A DNA stretch of 64,000 bases from Rhodococcus triatomae BKS 15-14 (GTDB lineage Bacteria > Actinomycetota > Actinomycetes > Mycobacteriales > Mycobacteriaceae): positions 124,001 through 188,000 of the forward strand of contig AODO01000001.1 in the NCBI GenBank assembly GCA_000341795.1, written 5' to 3'. Shown piece after piece: positions 48,398 to 56,630 of the stretch (positions are counted from its first letter, which is position 1; every line of letters begins with the position of its first letter). The translations under genes and the position numbers were made by a program. The notes beneath the pieces are model-generated. The model had not been told where the DNA came from, made no database searches, and saw nothing but the letters and a program-made list of their open reading frames with translations.

Positions 48398-49225
48398 CTA
48401 GCGGCCCTTGAACTCGGGTGCCCGCTTCTGGAACACGGCGGCGATGGCCTCGCCGAGGTCCTCGGACGGCAGGAACGCCGAGTTCCACGCGGCGACGTAG
48501 CGGAGGCTGTCGTCGACAGCCGGCTTGCGGGTGTGGTCGAGAACCTGCTTGACGCCCTGCACCACGAGCGGCGGGTTGGCGGCGATCGCCGCGGCGGTCT
48601 CGTGAGCAGCGGCGAGGGTGGCCTCGACGTCGCCGAACACGTCGTTGACCAGGCCGATCTTCTCGGCGCGGGCCGCGTCGATGTCCTTGCCCGTCAGCGC
48701 GAGCTCACGGAGGTGACCGTCGCCGATGATCCGGGGCAGGCGGGCGAGCGTGCCGACATCGGCGACCATCGCGACCTTCACCTCGCGGACGCTGAACTTG
48801 GCGTCGGCGCTGGCGTAGCGGATGTCGGCCGCGGCGACGAGGTCGACTGCTCCGCCGATGCACCAGCCCTGGATGGCTGCGACGACCGGCTTGCGGCAGT
48901 CGGCGACGGCGGTGATGGCGTCCTGCATCTTGCGGATGACGCCGTGGAAGTCGGTGCGCGGTGCGGCCTGCGCCTTGTCCGCGAGCACGGGGGCCATGGC
49001 CGGCGCCATCGCCTGGAGGTCGAGACCGAAGGAGAAGTGCTTGCCGTCGCCGGCGAGGACGACGGCCCGGACCTCGGGGTCGGCGTCGAGTTCACCGAAC
49101 AGCGGCGCGAGTTCGTCCCAGAAGTCCGGGCCCATGGCGTTGCCCTTGCCGGGACCGATCAGGGTCACCTGCGCGACGTGGTCCGTGATCTCGACGGTGA
49201 AGGCCTTCCAGGCATGTTGAGTCAT
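48398..49225 (-). CDS. Enoyl-CoA hydratase/isomerase (crotonase) family protein
   Basis: Crotonase of 275 residues. The oxyanion-hole segments are GDGKHFSFGLDLQAM and IQGWCIGGAVDLVAAADIR. The residues around VKVAMVADVGTLARLPRI carry an aspartate where hydratases have the second catalytic glutamate, which is closer to dienoyl-CoA isomerases. It acts in beta-oxidation, substrate unknown. It stands alone, with a terminator hairpin downstream. Confidence 0.9.
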   Translation of the reverse strand: MTQHAWKAFTVEITDHVAQVTLIGPGKGNAMGPDFWDELAPLFGELDADPEVRAVVLAGDGKHFSFGLDLQAMAPAMAPVLADKAQAAPRTDFHGVIRKMQDAITAVADCRKPVVAAIQGWCIGGAVDLVAAADIRYASADAKFSVREVKVAMVADVGTLARLPRIIGDGHLRELALTGKDIDAARAEKIGLVNDVFGDVEATLAAAHETAAAIAANPPLVVQGVKQVLDHTRKPAVDDSLRYVAAWNSAFLPSEDLGEAIAAVFQKRAPEFKGR

Positions 49226-49340
49226 TACTCAAGAGTAACCTCAGGCGCGAGCGCCCGTTAACCTTGTGAAAATTTCATCCACATGCGCTGGATGGGCCCC
49301 GTCACACAGCTCACGATGAAGGTGACCACCGGGAGGCCAC

Positions 49341-49865
49341 ATGCTCATGCATCAGGGAGTCGGGCTCGGCGGGTTCAACACGCTGCCCGATCGCCGAGCC
49401 ACCCATGCCCTGTACGAATGCTGCTCGTCCGTGACGTGGGCGGGCAACGTCGCGTCCGGACGCCCGTACGACACCCACGAAGCGTTGCTGACGAGGGCCG
49501 ATTCGGAGCTGTTCGAGCTGTCCGTCGAAGCCGTCGACATCGCCCTGCAGTCCCACCGCGGCATCGCTCACCGGGTGCGGACCACCACCTCCGCACTCGA
49601 GCAGTGCGCGGTCTGGGCGCCCGACGAGGCGACGATGCTCGCAGTCGTGGCCGCCTGCGACCGCTACCTCGAGCAGTTCGGGTACCCCTACCTGTGGTGT
49701 GCGGCGGGTCGTGACGCGCGCAACCTGCTCGACGACCTCGACCTGCGGATGTCCCACTCCCCCGACATCGAACGCAAGACGATGCTCGGCGAACTGGCGA
49801 AGGTCAACCGCACCAGGATCGGGCGCATGCTCGGCCCCGAGGGCGGCTACGACAACTACTGCTGA
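49341..49865 (+). CDS. OHCU-decarboxylase-like protein (UraD fold)
   Basis: Protein of 174 residues resembling 2-oxo-4-hydroxy-4-carboxy-5-ureidoimidazoline decarboxylase. FNTLPDRRATHALYECCSSV and the C-terminal YLEQFGYPYLWCAAGRDAR region match the family. The catalytic HPRIG-type motif is not intact: the equivalent stretch reads LQSHRGIAHR. No other purine-catabolism gene is adjacent. It may be a diverged paralogue. GGGAGG precedes the ATG. Confidence 0.7.
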   Translation: MLMHQGVGLGGFNTLPDRRATHALYECCSSVTWAGNVASGRPYDTHEALLTRADSELFELSVEAVDIALQSHRGIAHRVRTTTSALEQCAVWAPDEATMLAVVAACDRYLEQFGYPYLWCAAGRDARNLLDDLDLRMSHSPDIERKTMLGELAKVNRTRIGRMLGPEGGYDNYC

Positions 49866-49899
49866 CGACGCGATCGCCCTGCCACGAGACTCCCGGCGG

Positions 49900-50565
49900 T
49901 CACCGCCGCGGAAACGCCCCGGCGAACACTCCGGCGACGGCGGACTGCACGGCCTGCTGGTCCACCTGCTCGGGGTCGACGGCGTGTTCGAGCATGAGAC
50001 CGGACACGAGTGCCATCACCGTGATCGCGAGCGTCCGCGCGTCGACCCGGTCCGCAATTCCCCAGGCGTCGGCACGCCCGGCGATGAGGTCCTGAAGCTC
50101 GCGGCGCAGCGATCGCCGCTCACGGAGGTATGCCTCGGCGATCGCGGGTTCACGCGCCGCCTGGACGCCGAATTCGAGGACGAGCAACGCCCATCCGGGT
50201 TCACCGACGAGCCAGGTGCTGATGGTTTCGCCCCCGCGACCGGCGGCGGAGGCCACGTCGAGGTCCGCGATCTCGGCGAGCACCCGTCCTGCGAGTTCGA
50301 GTGAGCGCTCGGCGAACAGTTCCGCGAACAGGTCCTGCTTCGATGCGAAGTTCGAGTAGACGGCGCCCTTGGTGAATCCGGCGCGCCGGGCGATCTCGGT
50401 GAGCTTGGCGGCGGCGAATCCGCGCTCGGCGAATTCGTCGGCCGCGGCGTCGAGGAGCCGGCGCCGCACCTCGTTGCGCGTCGGGCGGGCGAGCGGCTCG
50501 CCGTGTGGCGTGGCTCGCGGCAGGTGGCGCGCTGTCGCGCTCGACTCAGTTTCCACGATGTCCAT
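49900..50565 (-). CDS. TetR-family regulator, divergent from membrane protein
   Basis: TetR repressor of 221 residues with HTH RRLLDAAADEFAERGFAAAK and FTKGAVYSNFASKQDLF. The open frame continues to 50739, but those codons cross two operator-like dyads, so ATG 50565 is preferred. It is divergent from a membrane protein gene starting 91 bases away and most likely represses it and itself. Confidence 0.9.
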   Translation of the reverse strand: MDIVETESSATARHLPRATPHGEPLARPTRNEVRRRLLDAAADEFAERGFAAAKLTEIARRAGFTKGAVYSNFASKQDLFAELFAERSLELAGRVLAEIADLDVASAAGRGGETISTWLVGEPGWALLVLEFGVQAAREPAIAEAYLRERRSLRRELQDLIAGRADAWGIADRVDARTLAITVMALVSGLMLEHAVDPEQVDQQAVQSAVAGVFAGAFPRR

Positions 50566-50588
50566 TTTCCGGCTTGACGACGTCAAAT

Positions 50589-50621
50589 TTGAATACCTAC
50601 GGTATTCAATACCTCGGGTAT
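50589..50621. promoter_or_regulatory. Two adjacent operator dyads for TetR/membrane-protein pair
   Basis: Dyad 1 (50589-50609) is TTGAATACC-TAC-GGTATTCAA, a perfect 9-3-9 inverted repeat. Dyad 2 (50609-50621) is ATACC-TCG-GGTAT, a perfect 5-3-5 repeat of the same core. Centres are 16 bases apart, about 1.5 turns, which would allow two dimers to bind. Confidence 0.75.
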
Positions 50622-50656
50622 CGACAAGCTCGGGCATCGACAACACAGAGGTGGAC

Positions 50657-51745
50657 ATGACGACACTCGACACCGGCAGCACGAGCGCTCCGGACTCCGG
50701 CGCGAGAGCGGAGCGGGAGGGCGGCGCGCATCGGTCCACCAGCCCGACCGACCGCTACAGCACGCGACAGATCCTGGTCGCCGTCGCGATCGGCGTCCTG
50801 CTCCTGCAGATCGGCTTCATCACCAGCTACGTCGCCGCATTCCACCAGCCCACACCCCGTGACATCCCGATCGCGGTGGTCGCGGACTCCGCACTGCCCG
50901 CCGGGACCGCGCAGCAGACGGTCGACCGCCTCAACGCGATCGACGGACATCCGGTGCGGGCGCGGGTCGCGGCGAGCACCTACGAGACCCGGACACTGAT
51001 CGACGCCCGCGAGGTCATGGGCGGATACGTCATCGCCGCCTCGGGCCCCGACACCCTCGTCGTCGCCACCGCGGCGGGCAGCTCCGCCGCCACCGCGCTC
51101 GAGAGCGTGTTCACCGCGGCGACCGCGGACCTGGGCCGGGAGTTCGTCGTCCGCGACGAGGCGCCCGTCGGCGTGCACGACAACCGAGGGCTGTCGGGCT
51201 TCTACCTGTCGATCGGATGGGTGGTCGGCGGCTATCTGCTCGCGGCCGCGATCGGCCTGCTCATCGGAGCCCCGAGGACACTGCGTGAAGCGGGCCTGCA
51301 CACCGCGCTGATGGCCGCCTACGCGATCGTGTCCGGCTTCCTCGGCGCGCTGATCACCGCCAGTGTCCTCGGCACCTTCACGGGCCACCTGCTGCCGCTG
51401 TCGCTGTTGGGTGCCGGCGTGGTGTTCGCGACCGGCGTCTTCACCATGGGGCTGCGCGCCGCGATCGGCATCCTGGCCGTCCCGTTGGCGATCCTGATCT
51501 TCGTGGTGCTCGGAAACCCCAGCGCGGGAGGTGCATTCGGATCGAACGTGCTGCCGTCCTTCTACGCCGCGATCGGCCGCTGGATCACGCCCGGGGCGGG
51601 GACGGAAGGGGTGCGGAGCATCGTGTACTTCCGTGGAGCCGGACTCGGACAGCCCGCGCTCACCCTCTGCGTGTACGCCTTCGCCGGTCTCGCCGCGGTG
51701 TTCGGCTTCACCGCCGCCAGGTCCCGTCGGACACGTTCCGCCTGA
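50657..51745 (+). CDS. YhgE/Pip-like multi-helix membrane protein
   Basis: Membrane protein of 362 residues. One N-terminal helix (ILVAVAIGVLLLQIGFITSY) is followed by an outer domain of about 120 residues (PRDIPIAVVADSALPAGTAQ, EVMGGYVIAAS) and then about six helices. This layout resembles DUF3533 or YhgE/Pip and ABC-2-like proteins. There is no ATPase partner. Control by the divergent TetR suggests a role in export or envelope stress, which is an inference. ATG 50657 has AGAGG upstream. Confidence 0.75.
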   Translation: MTTLDTGSTSAPDSGARAEREGGAHRSTSPTDRYSTRQILVAVAIGVLLLQIGFITSYVAAFHQPTPRDIPIAVVADSALPAGTAQQTVDRLNAIDGHPVRARVAASTYETRTLIDAREVMGGYVIAASGPDTLVVATAAGSSAATALESVFTAATADLGREFVVRDEAPVGVHDNRGLSGFYLSIGWVVGGYLLAAAIGLLIGAPRTLREAGLHTALMAAYAIVSGFLGALITASVLGTFTGHLLPLSLLGAGVVFATGVFTMGLRAAIGILAVPLAILIFVVLGNPSAGGAFGSNVLPSFYAAIGRWITPGAGTEGVRSIVYFRGAGLGQPALTLCVYAFAGLAAVFGFTAARSRRTRSA

Positions 51746-51793
51746 CCGGATTCTCGCCGAGCGAATGCGGTCCCGATAGTCCTATGGTGGGTC

Positions 51794-52267
51794 ATGGCGA
51801 GGACACTGCATCCGAACGCGGCGAACGTCGCGAGGACACTGATCTCGCGGGGCCACCACGGGGTGGTGGTCACGCAGGACCAGCCGACCCACACCGCCGA
51901 GGAAGCGGCCGCGGCGCTCGGCGTCGACGTCGGCGCGATCACGAAATCCCTGGTCTTCCTCCTCGACGACGAGCCGGTCCTGCTGCTCGTCTCCGGGGCA
52001 CACCAGGTGGACACCGAGCGAACCGGTAAACGCCTGGAAGGGACTCTGTCGCGGGCGCCGGCGACGCTGGTGCGCGAGGTCACCGGCCAGCCGCTCGGCG
52101 GCGTGGCGCCGGTCGGGCATCCGACGAACCTGTCCACCTACGTCGACGCCTCCCTGGAGGCGTATCCGGAACTGTGGGCGGCGGCCGGGCACCCCAACGC
52201 GGTCTTCCGGACGACGTTCCGCGAGTTGGTCCGGATCACGGCGGGTCTGCCCGTCGACGTGGACTGA
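51794..52267 (+). CDS. YbaK/ProX-type aminoacyl-tRNA deacylase
   Basis: Trans-editing deacylase of 157 residues. ITKSLVFLLDDEPVLLLVSG carries the conserved lysine, and GGVAPVGHPTN and GHPNAVFRTTFREL are typical. It removes misacylated amino acids from tRNA (commonly Cys-tRNA-Pro or Ala-tRNA-Pro); which one is not clear. It stands alone after the membrane protein gene. Confidence 0.9.
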   Translation: MARTLHPNAANVARTLISRGHHGVVVTQDQPTHTAEEAAAALGVDVGAITKSLVFLLDDEPVLLLVSGAHQVDTERTGKRLEGTLSRAPATLVREVTGQPLGGVAPVGHPTNLSTYVDASLEAYPELWAAAGHPNAVFRTTFRELVRITAGLPVDVD

Positions 52268-52334
52268 ACCAGCCACCAGGGAGCTCGTCCGGCCCCGGGT
52301 CACGGAGCCGGACGGGCCCTGGTGCGGGCGGGTG

Positions 52335-52967
52335 TCAGGACGCCAGTGCGCGCGGTGTGAGGCCGAACCGGCCCAGAACCTCGCCGAGGATCGCGGACGG
52401 CCGCGTCACCCCCGCCGCGTGCAGCGGCGGTAGCACGTCGTCGACGACGCGATCGAGCACCTGCGGCAGGACGAGCGGCAGCAGGGTGACGCCGTCCGCC
52501 ACACCGGCGGTACGGATGTCGGAGAGCAGGCCGACGAGCCCGGGAGCGGTGCCCGCGTACCAGATGGATTCCGGGACCCGCCGGTCCGGAAGGCCCGCAT
52601 CGAGTCGCGCGAGTTCGCGATAGGCGCTGCGGTGGTCGTCCGCGAGGAGCACCTCGACGTCCAGGAGGACGGCGATCGTGTCCGGATCGCGCCCGTCCCG
52701 TTCGGCGCGGTTCCGCACGATCTCCCGCTTGCGGTGCGCCTCCCCCAGGTCGTGGGCACGAACCCGCACCACGGAGCCGGGATCGCCCACGAGGTCGAGC
52801 GTCGACGAGGTCAGTTCGACCCAGTAGTCGCTGAGGCCGAGCGGGATTCGGAAATCGGTGTGCGCGGCGGCCGCCGGATGGCGGCCTGCGCCGGAGAGTT
52901 CGACGGCCACGTGCAGCGGCCGGGGCGATGCAGTCGACGGGGACGGGTTCGAGACGGATGCAGACAT
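52335..52967 (-). CDS. Shortened luciferase-like (LLM) flavin monooxygenase homologue
   Basis: Protein of 210 residues. The N-terminus (LHVAVELSGAGRHPAAAA) matches the first strand of LLM class monooxygenases, and the second half (AHDLGEAHRKREIVRNRAER, DTIAVLLDVEVLLADD, ADGVTLLPLVLPQVLDRVVD) matches their C-terminal part. The family is usually near 350-400 residues, so the middle of the barrel appears absent. GAGGAG before ATG 52967 is a good ribosome site. It lies downstream of a cysteine-type leader peptide, suggesting a sulfur-starvation role; catalysis is doubtful. Confidence 0.7.
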   Translation of the reverse strand: MSASVSNPSPSTASPRPLHVAVELSGAGRHPAAAAHTDFRIPLGLSDYWVELTSSTLDLVGDPGSVVRVRAHDLGEAHRKREIVRNRAERDGRDPDTIAVLLDVEVLLADDHRSAYRELARLDAGLPDRRVPESIWYAGTAPGLVGLLSDIRTAGVADGVTLLPLVLPQVLDRVVDDVLPPLHAAGVTRPSAILGEVLGRFGLTPRALAS

Positions 52968-53017
52968 GACTGCTCCTCGGATGTGCGGGGATGGTCGGGG
53001 GTCGGTCGAGGCGGCGC

Positions 53018-53110
53018 TCAGACCGGACAGCTGCCCGACGCGGTGCGGCAGAGGTCGACGTGGCGGCGGCACCACTGGCCGCCGATCGTCTCCGCCGCGT
53101 CCGAGGTCAT
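53018..53110 (-). CDS. Actinobacterial cysteine-type leader peptide (30 residues)
   Basis: Short frame from ATG 53110 to TGA 53018-53020. The core RRHVDLCRTASGSCP matches the recurring RRHVDLxRxxxxxCP motif of putative attenuation leader peptides found ahead of sulfur-assimilation genes in actinobacteria. It begins 10 bases after the class V aminotransferase stop and ends 50 bases before the LLM-like start, so it probably tunes the LLM-like gene to cysteine supply. Confidence 0.7.
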   Translation of the reverse strand: MTSDAAETIGGQWCRRHVDLCRTASGSCPV

Positions 53111-53120
53111 GTCGCCGATA

Positions 53121-54401
53121 CTAGCGGCCCGCGGCGGCCGACGTCGCGCGCCCGCGGACGAAGTCCGCGACGGCGCCGATCAACCGGTCGACGTCGGCGC
53201 TGCTGCTGCCGAGTCCGAGGCTGGCGCGGACGGCGCCCTCGACGTGGCCGAGGCGGGCGAGCAGCGGGTGCGCGCAGAAGCGGCCGTCACGGACGCCGAT
53301 GCCGTGGTTGTCGGACAGGAACGTCGCCACCTCGCGCGGCTCGGCGCCCGCGACGGTGAACGTGACGATGCCGACCGCGTCCGCGGAGTCGGGCCAGACG
53401 CGCAGGATGTCGATGCCGTCGATGTCGGCGAGCCCGGCGGTCAGCCGGTCGCACAGGATCCGCTCGTGCAGTTCGGCAGCGTCGGCGTCGAATCCGGCGA
53501 GCGCCTCGCAGGCCGCGGCGATCGCGACGGCGCCGAGGACGTTCGGGGTGCCGGCCTCGTGCCGCTGCGGCGCGGCGGCCCACTGGACGTCGTCGAGGTC
53601 GACGTTCTTGGTGGCTCCGCCGCCGGCGAGGTACGGCTCGGCGGCGTCGAGCCAGTCGGCCCGGCCGACGAGAGCGCCTGCACCGAACGGGGCGTACAGC
53701 TTGTGTCCGGAGAACACCAGGTAGTCGACGCCGAGATCGGTGATGTCGACGCGTCGGTGCGGCAGCAGCTGGGCGGCGTCGACGACGATGCGTGCGCCGC
53801 ACTCGTGCGCGATCCGCGCGAGGCGGGCGATCGGCAGGACCTCACCGGTGACGTTGGAGGCGCCGGTGACCGCGAGCAGTGCGGCGGGGCGGGTGCAGAG
53901 TTCGGCGACGATCCGCTGGATCGTCTCCTCGACGGTGTCCGCGGACCGCACGACTCGGGCACCGTTCCGGTTCCAGGGCAACAGGTTTGCGTGGTGCTCG
54001 ATGTCGAGGACGACGGTCTCGCCGGGCACGCAGGAGGCGAGGAGGTTGAGTGCGTCGGTGGTGTTGCGAGTGAACACGACGACGTCGTCCTCGCGGGCTC
54101 CGACGAAGTCGGCGACGACGCCGCGGGCACCCTCGTAGCGCTCGGTGCAGACCTGCGAGGCGAAGCCGGCGCCGCGGTGGACGCTGGCGTAGAAGGGCAG
54201 CAGGTCCTGGACTCGCGCGGCGACGGTGGACAGTGCGGGGGCACTGGCCGCGTAGTCGAAGTTCGCGTAGGCGACGGTGCTGCCATCGGCGAGCGGAGCA
54301 ACCAGATCCGAGCCACACACGGCAGCGAAAGGTGCTGTGTTGCAGGAGTTTTCGTTGACCGAGAGGTCGGCACAGGTGGTGGATTCCAGAACAGCGGTCA
54401 T
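53121..54401 (-). CDS. Class V aminotransferase, cysteine-desulfurase-like
   Basis: PLP enzyme of 426 residues. The PLP lysine is in VFSGHKLYAPFGAG, the aspartate in IVVDAAQLLPHR, and TRNTTDALNLLA and IEHHANLLPWNRN are typical of the NifS/SufS/CsdA group. It may release sulfur from cysteine or act on a related substrate. ATG 54401 is preceded by AAGGGA in a hairpin. A SAM-IV-type riboswitch lies in its 5' leader, so it is expected to be off when SAM is high. It precedes the leader peptide and LLM-like gene on the same strand. Confidence 0.88.
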   Translation of the reverse strand: MTAVLESTTCADLSVNENSCNTAPFAAVCGSDLVAPLADGSTVAYANFDYAASAPALSTVAARVQDLLPFYASVHRGAGFASQVCTERYEGARGVVADFVGAREDDVVVFTRNTTDALNLLASCVPGETVVLDIEHHANLLPWNRNGARVVRSADTVEETIQRIVAELCTRPAALLAVTGASNVTGEVLPIARLARIAHECGARIVVDAAQLLPHRRVDITDLGVDYLVFSGHKLYAPFGAGALVGRADWLDAAEPYLAGGGATKNVDLDDVQWAAAPQRHEAGTPNVLGAVAIAAACEALAGFDADAAELHERILCDRLTAGLADIDGIDILRVWPDSADAVGIVTFTVAGAEPREVATFLSDNHGIGVRDGRFCAHPLLARLGHVEGAVRASLGLGSSSADVDRLIGAVADFVRGRATSAAAGR

Positions 54402-54408
54402 GGCGTCA

Positions 54409-54425
54409 TCCCTTGAGCTCAGGGA
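54409..54425 (-). promoter_or_regulatory. Hairpin covering the Shine-Dalgarno of the aminotransferase gene
   Basis: On the minus strand TCCCT-GAGCTCA-AGGGA forms a 5-bp stem whose right arm is the likely ribosome site (AAGGGA, about eight bases from the ATG). It could serve as the expression platform of the riboswitch. Confidence 0.5.
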
Positions 54426-54483
54426 CCCGTGCGTGAGGTGGTTGTGCATCGAGTCCGCGCTTGCCGCGCCCGGAATTGGATGC

Positions 54484-54568
54484 ACGGCCTGGTCGTCACC
54501 CGGGGCACCCCACCGCGGAGGAGGGTTGCCGGCCAGCAAGCCGGGGCTGAACGCTGGCACTCATGACC
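54484..54568 (-). promoter_or_regulatory. SAM-IV-type riboswitch
   Basis: Read on the minus strand the segment runs GGTCATGAGTGCCAGCG, then GGCTTGCTGGCCGGCAACC, then GCGGTGGGGTGCCCCGGGTG and GACGACC. This is the conserved core of the actinobacterial SAM-IV class: the P1 arms GGTC/GACC close the element, the GGCAACC-type SAM-binding loop is present, and a pseudoknot-forming tail follows. GTGCATC/GATGCAC arms just downstream (54479-54485 with 54443-54449) may form the next helix. It lies in the leader of the class V aminotransferase gene. Confidence 0.85.
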
Positions 54569-54749
54569 TGAAGCGAGAATGGCAGCCCCTCGGAGCGCCT
54601 GTCAACTCGAACACCGAACCCGTCCGCGTGACCTCCGTCACTGTCGTTCGGTCGACGCTCGTCGACCGGCGTGGACGCCCGCCTACGGAAACACGTGGTC
54701 ACATCCCTCGATACCCTGGTCGGACGGGTTCCGATCTGGGAGGCATGTC

Positions 54750-55973
54750 GTGCCGCGTCTTCGCCGAAGTTTGCTCGCTCTCGCCGCGATCGTCGCGACG
54801 ATCGCACTCGTCGCCGGATGTTCGGGTGACTCCGGATCGCCCGGCTCGGGCGCGCCCGGCTCGCAGGAGTCCGAGGCGACGATCACGTTCACTCCCGCCG
54901 ACCTCGGCGCGCCGGTCGACCCGGTGCGCCCGATCACGGTCGACGTGACGGGCGGAGCCCTGACCTCGGTCACCCTCACCAATCCGGACGGCAAGGTGAT
55001 CGACGGCATCACGACCCCGGACCAGACGTCGTGGAAGCCGGCCGAACCACTGGGCTACGGCAAGACGTACACGCTGGCGGCGCAGGCCGTCGACGGTCGC
55101 GGCATCGAGACGACACGGGATGCGACGTTCACCACCGTCACCCCGAACAATCAGACGCGCCTGTACCTGACCACCACCGGCGGGCAGCCACTCGCCGACG
55201 GCGGAACCTACGGCGTCGGGCTGGTCGTCGTCGCCCACTTCGACGAGCCGATCGGAGACCGTGCCGCGGCCGAACGTGCCATGACCGTGACCACCACGCC
55301 GCCGGTGCAGGGTTCCTGGTTCTGGGTCGACGATCAGGACGCGCACTGGCGACCCCAGCAGTACTACGCGCCCGGCACGACGGTCTCCGTCGACGCGAAG
55401 ATCTACGGCGTCGACCTCGGTGACGGGCTCTACGGACAGCAGGACGAGGCGGTCACCTTCCGCATCGGCGACGCGCACGTCTCGATCGCCGACGACAACA
55501 CCAAGACGGTGGCGGTCTTCGAGAACGGTCAACTGGTCCGGGAGATGCCCACCTCGATGGGCATGGGCGGCACCGAGACCATCGGCAACACCACGCTGTC
55601 GTTCTGGACGCAGCCGGGCGTCTACACGGTGATGGACAAGGCGAACCCGGTGATCATGGACTCCTCGACGTACGGGCTGCCGATCAACTCGCGTCTCGGC
55701 TACAAGGAGTCGATCAACTGGGCGACGCGGATCAGCACCGACGGCATCTACCTGCACGAGCTGGAGTCGAGCGTGTGGGCGCAGGGCAACACCAACACCT
55801 CACACGGCTGCCTGAACCTCAACCCCGAGAACGCGCAGTGGTTCTTCGGGTTCTCGGTACCGGGTGACGTCGTCGAGGTCCGCAACACCGGCGGCGCCCC
55901 ACTGGAGGTCTGGCAGAACGGCGACTGGGGTCTGACCTGGGACCAGTGGCAGGCGGGCAGCGCGCTCGGCTGA
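54750..55973 (+). CDS. L,D-transpeptidase lipoprotein (YkuD, Ig-like domains)
   Basis: Cell-wall crosslinking enzyme of 407 residues making 3-3 peptidoglycan links. The lipobox LVAGCS has Cys24; Ig-like domains span about 45-260; the YkuD catalytic domain follows with HELESSVWAQGN and the nucleophile in NTSHGCLNLN; a C-terminal tail ends WDQWQAGSALG. It corresponds to mycobacterial Ldt proteins. GTG 54750 has GGGAGG upstream. The last 155 coding bases are nearly repeated at 57261-57415, on the far side of a toxin-antitoxin pair. Confidence 0.93.
   Translation: MPRLRRSLLALAAIVATIALVAGCSGDSGSPGSGAPGSQESEATITFTPADLGAPVDPVRPITVDVTGGALTSVTLTNPDGKVIDGITTPDQTSWKPAEPLGYGKTYTLAAQAVDGRGIETTRDATFTTVTPNNQTRLYLTTTGGQPLADGGTYGVGLVVVAHFDEPIGDRAAAERAMTVTTTPPVQGSWFWVDDQDAHWRPQQYYAPGTTVSVDAKIYGVDLGDGLYGQQDEAVTFRIGDAHVSIADDNTKTVAVFENGQLVREMPTSMGMGGTETIGNTTLSFWTQPGVYTVMDKANPVIMDSSTYGLPINSRLGYKESINWATRISTDGIYLHELESSVWAQGNTNTSHGCLNLNPENAQWFFGFSVPGDVVEVRNTGGAPLEVWQNGDWGLTWDQWQAGSALG
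55812..55966 (+). repeat. Direct repeat A (3' end of L,D-transpeptidase gene)
   Basis: 155 bases from CTGAACCTC to CGCGCT within the transpeptidase gene. Copy B is at 57261-57415 in the same orientation; by eye about nine bases differ. The two copies flank the PIN/HTH module. Confidence 0.9.
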
Positions 55974-55980
55974 CGACCGG

Positions 55981-56607
55981 TCAGGTCGGGCTGGGAGTCT
56001 CGGCGAGAAGCACCCCGACGTCGATGCACTGGAGGTGCCGCCGCACTCGTTCGGCGAAGCGCGGCGCGTCGGCGCGTTTCAAGCTGTCCGGCAACGAAAC
56101 CGGAGCGCCTTTCGCACGCTGTACGTAGTAGGTGAGCTGCTCGCCGGCGACGGTCCGCACCACACGTGGCGCGGAATCGTCGACGAGTTCGAAGAATTCG
56201 TCGGCCGTGTAGATCTCGTACGGCAGCGAGTCCAGGTCCCGGAAGTCGGCGACGTTGTTGGTGAGCAGGATGTCGGCTCCCGCATGGATCGCTGCGCAGT
56301 GCACGTGTGCATCATCGACATCCACGTACGACCCATCCGCACCGACGGCGTAACCGGTTACGTGTCCCGTTGCGAACGTTGCCTCGATCCGACGACAGAC
56401 GCCACCGATCTGCTCGTCATCGTGCAACGGGAATCGCTTGCGCAGGTGGTAGCGGACTTCGGCCATGATGTCATCGGTCCACAACACCTCGAACACTCCC
56501 GCGGCGGAGTGGAGGTACAGCAATGCCAACCAGTCGCGGAGCGTCCGCGACAACAGAATGTTGGCGTCAACAAGAACTCTCGTACCCCCCGGCCCCATGA
56601 CGGGCAT
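55981..56607 (-). CDS. PIN-domain toxin-like nuclease
   Basis: PIN-domain protein of 208 residues, a likely metal-dependent RNase toxin. Acidic residues fit the fold: Asp in LVDANILLS, Asp/Glu in TDDIMAEVRYHL, Asp in VDVDDAHVHCAA, Asp in NNVADFRDL. It is longer than VapC proteins (about 130 residues), with an added C-terminal helical region. It lies 23 bases after an HTH protein gene, the antitoxin-first order of TA modules. The stop is eight bases from the transpeptidase stop, tail to tail. Confidence 0.8.
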   Translation of the reverse strand: MPVMGPGGTRVLVDANILLSRTLRDWLALLYLHSAAGVFEVLWTDDIMAEVRYHLRKRFPLHDDEQIGGVCRRIEATFATGHVTGYAVGADGSYVDVDDAHVHCAAIHAGADILLTNNVADFRDLDSLPYEIYTADEFFELVDDSAPRVVRTVAGEQLTYYVQRAKGAPVSLPDSLKRADAPRFAERVRRHLQCIDVGVLLAETPSPT

Positions 56608-56630
56608 GGTACCGGGGAGTGATCGAAAGC

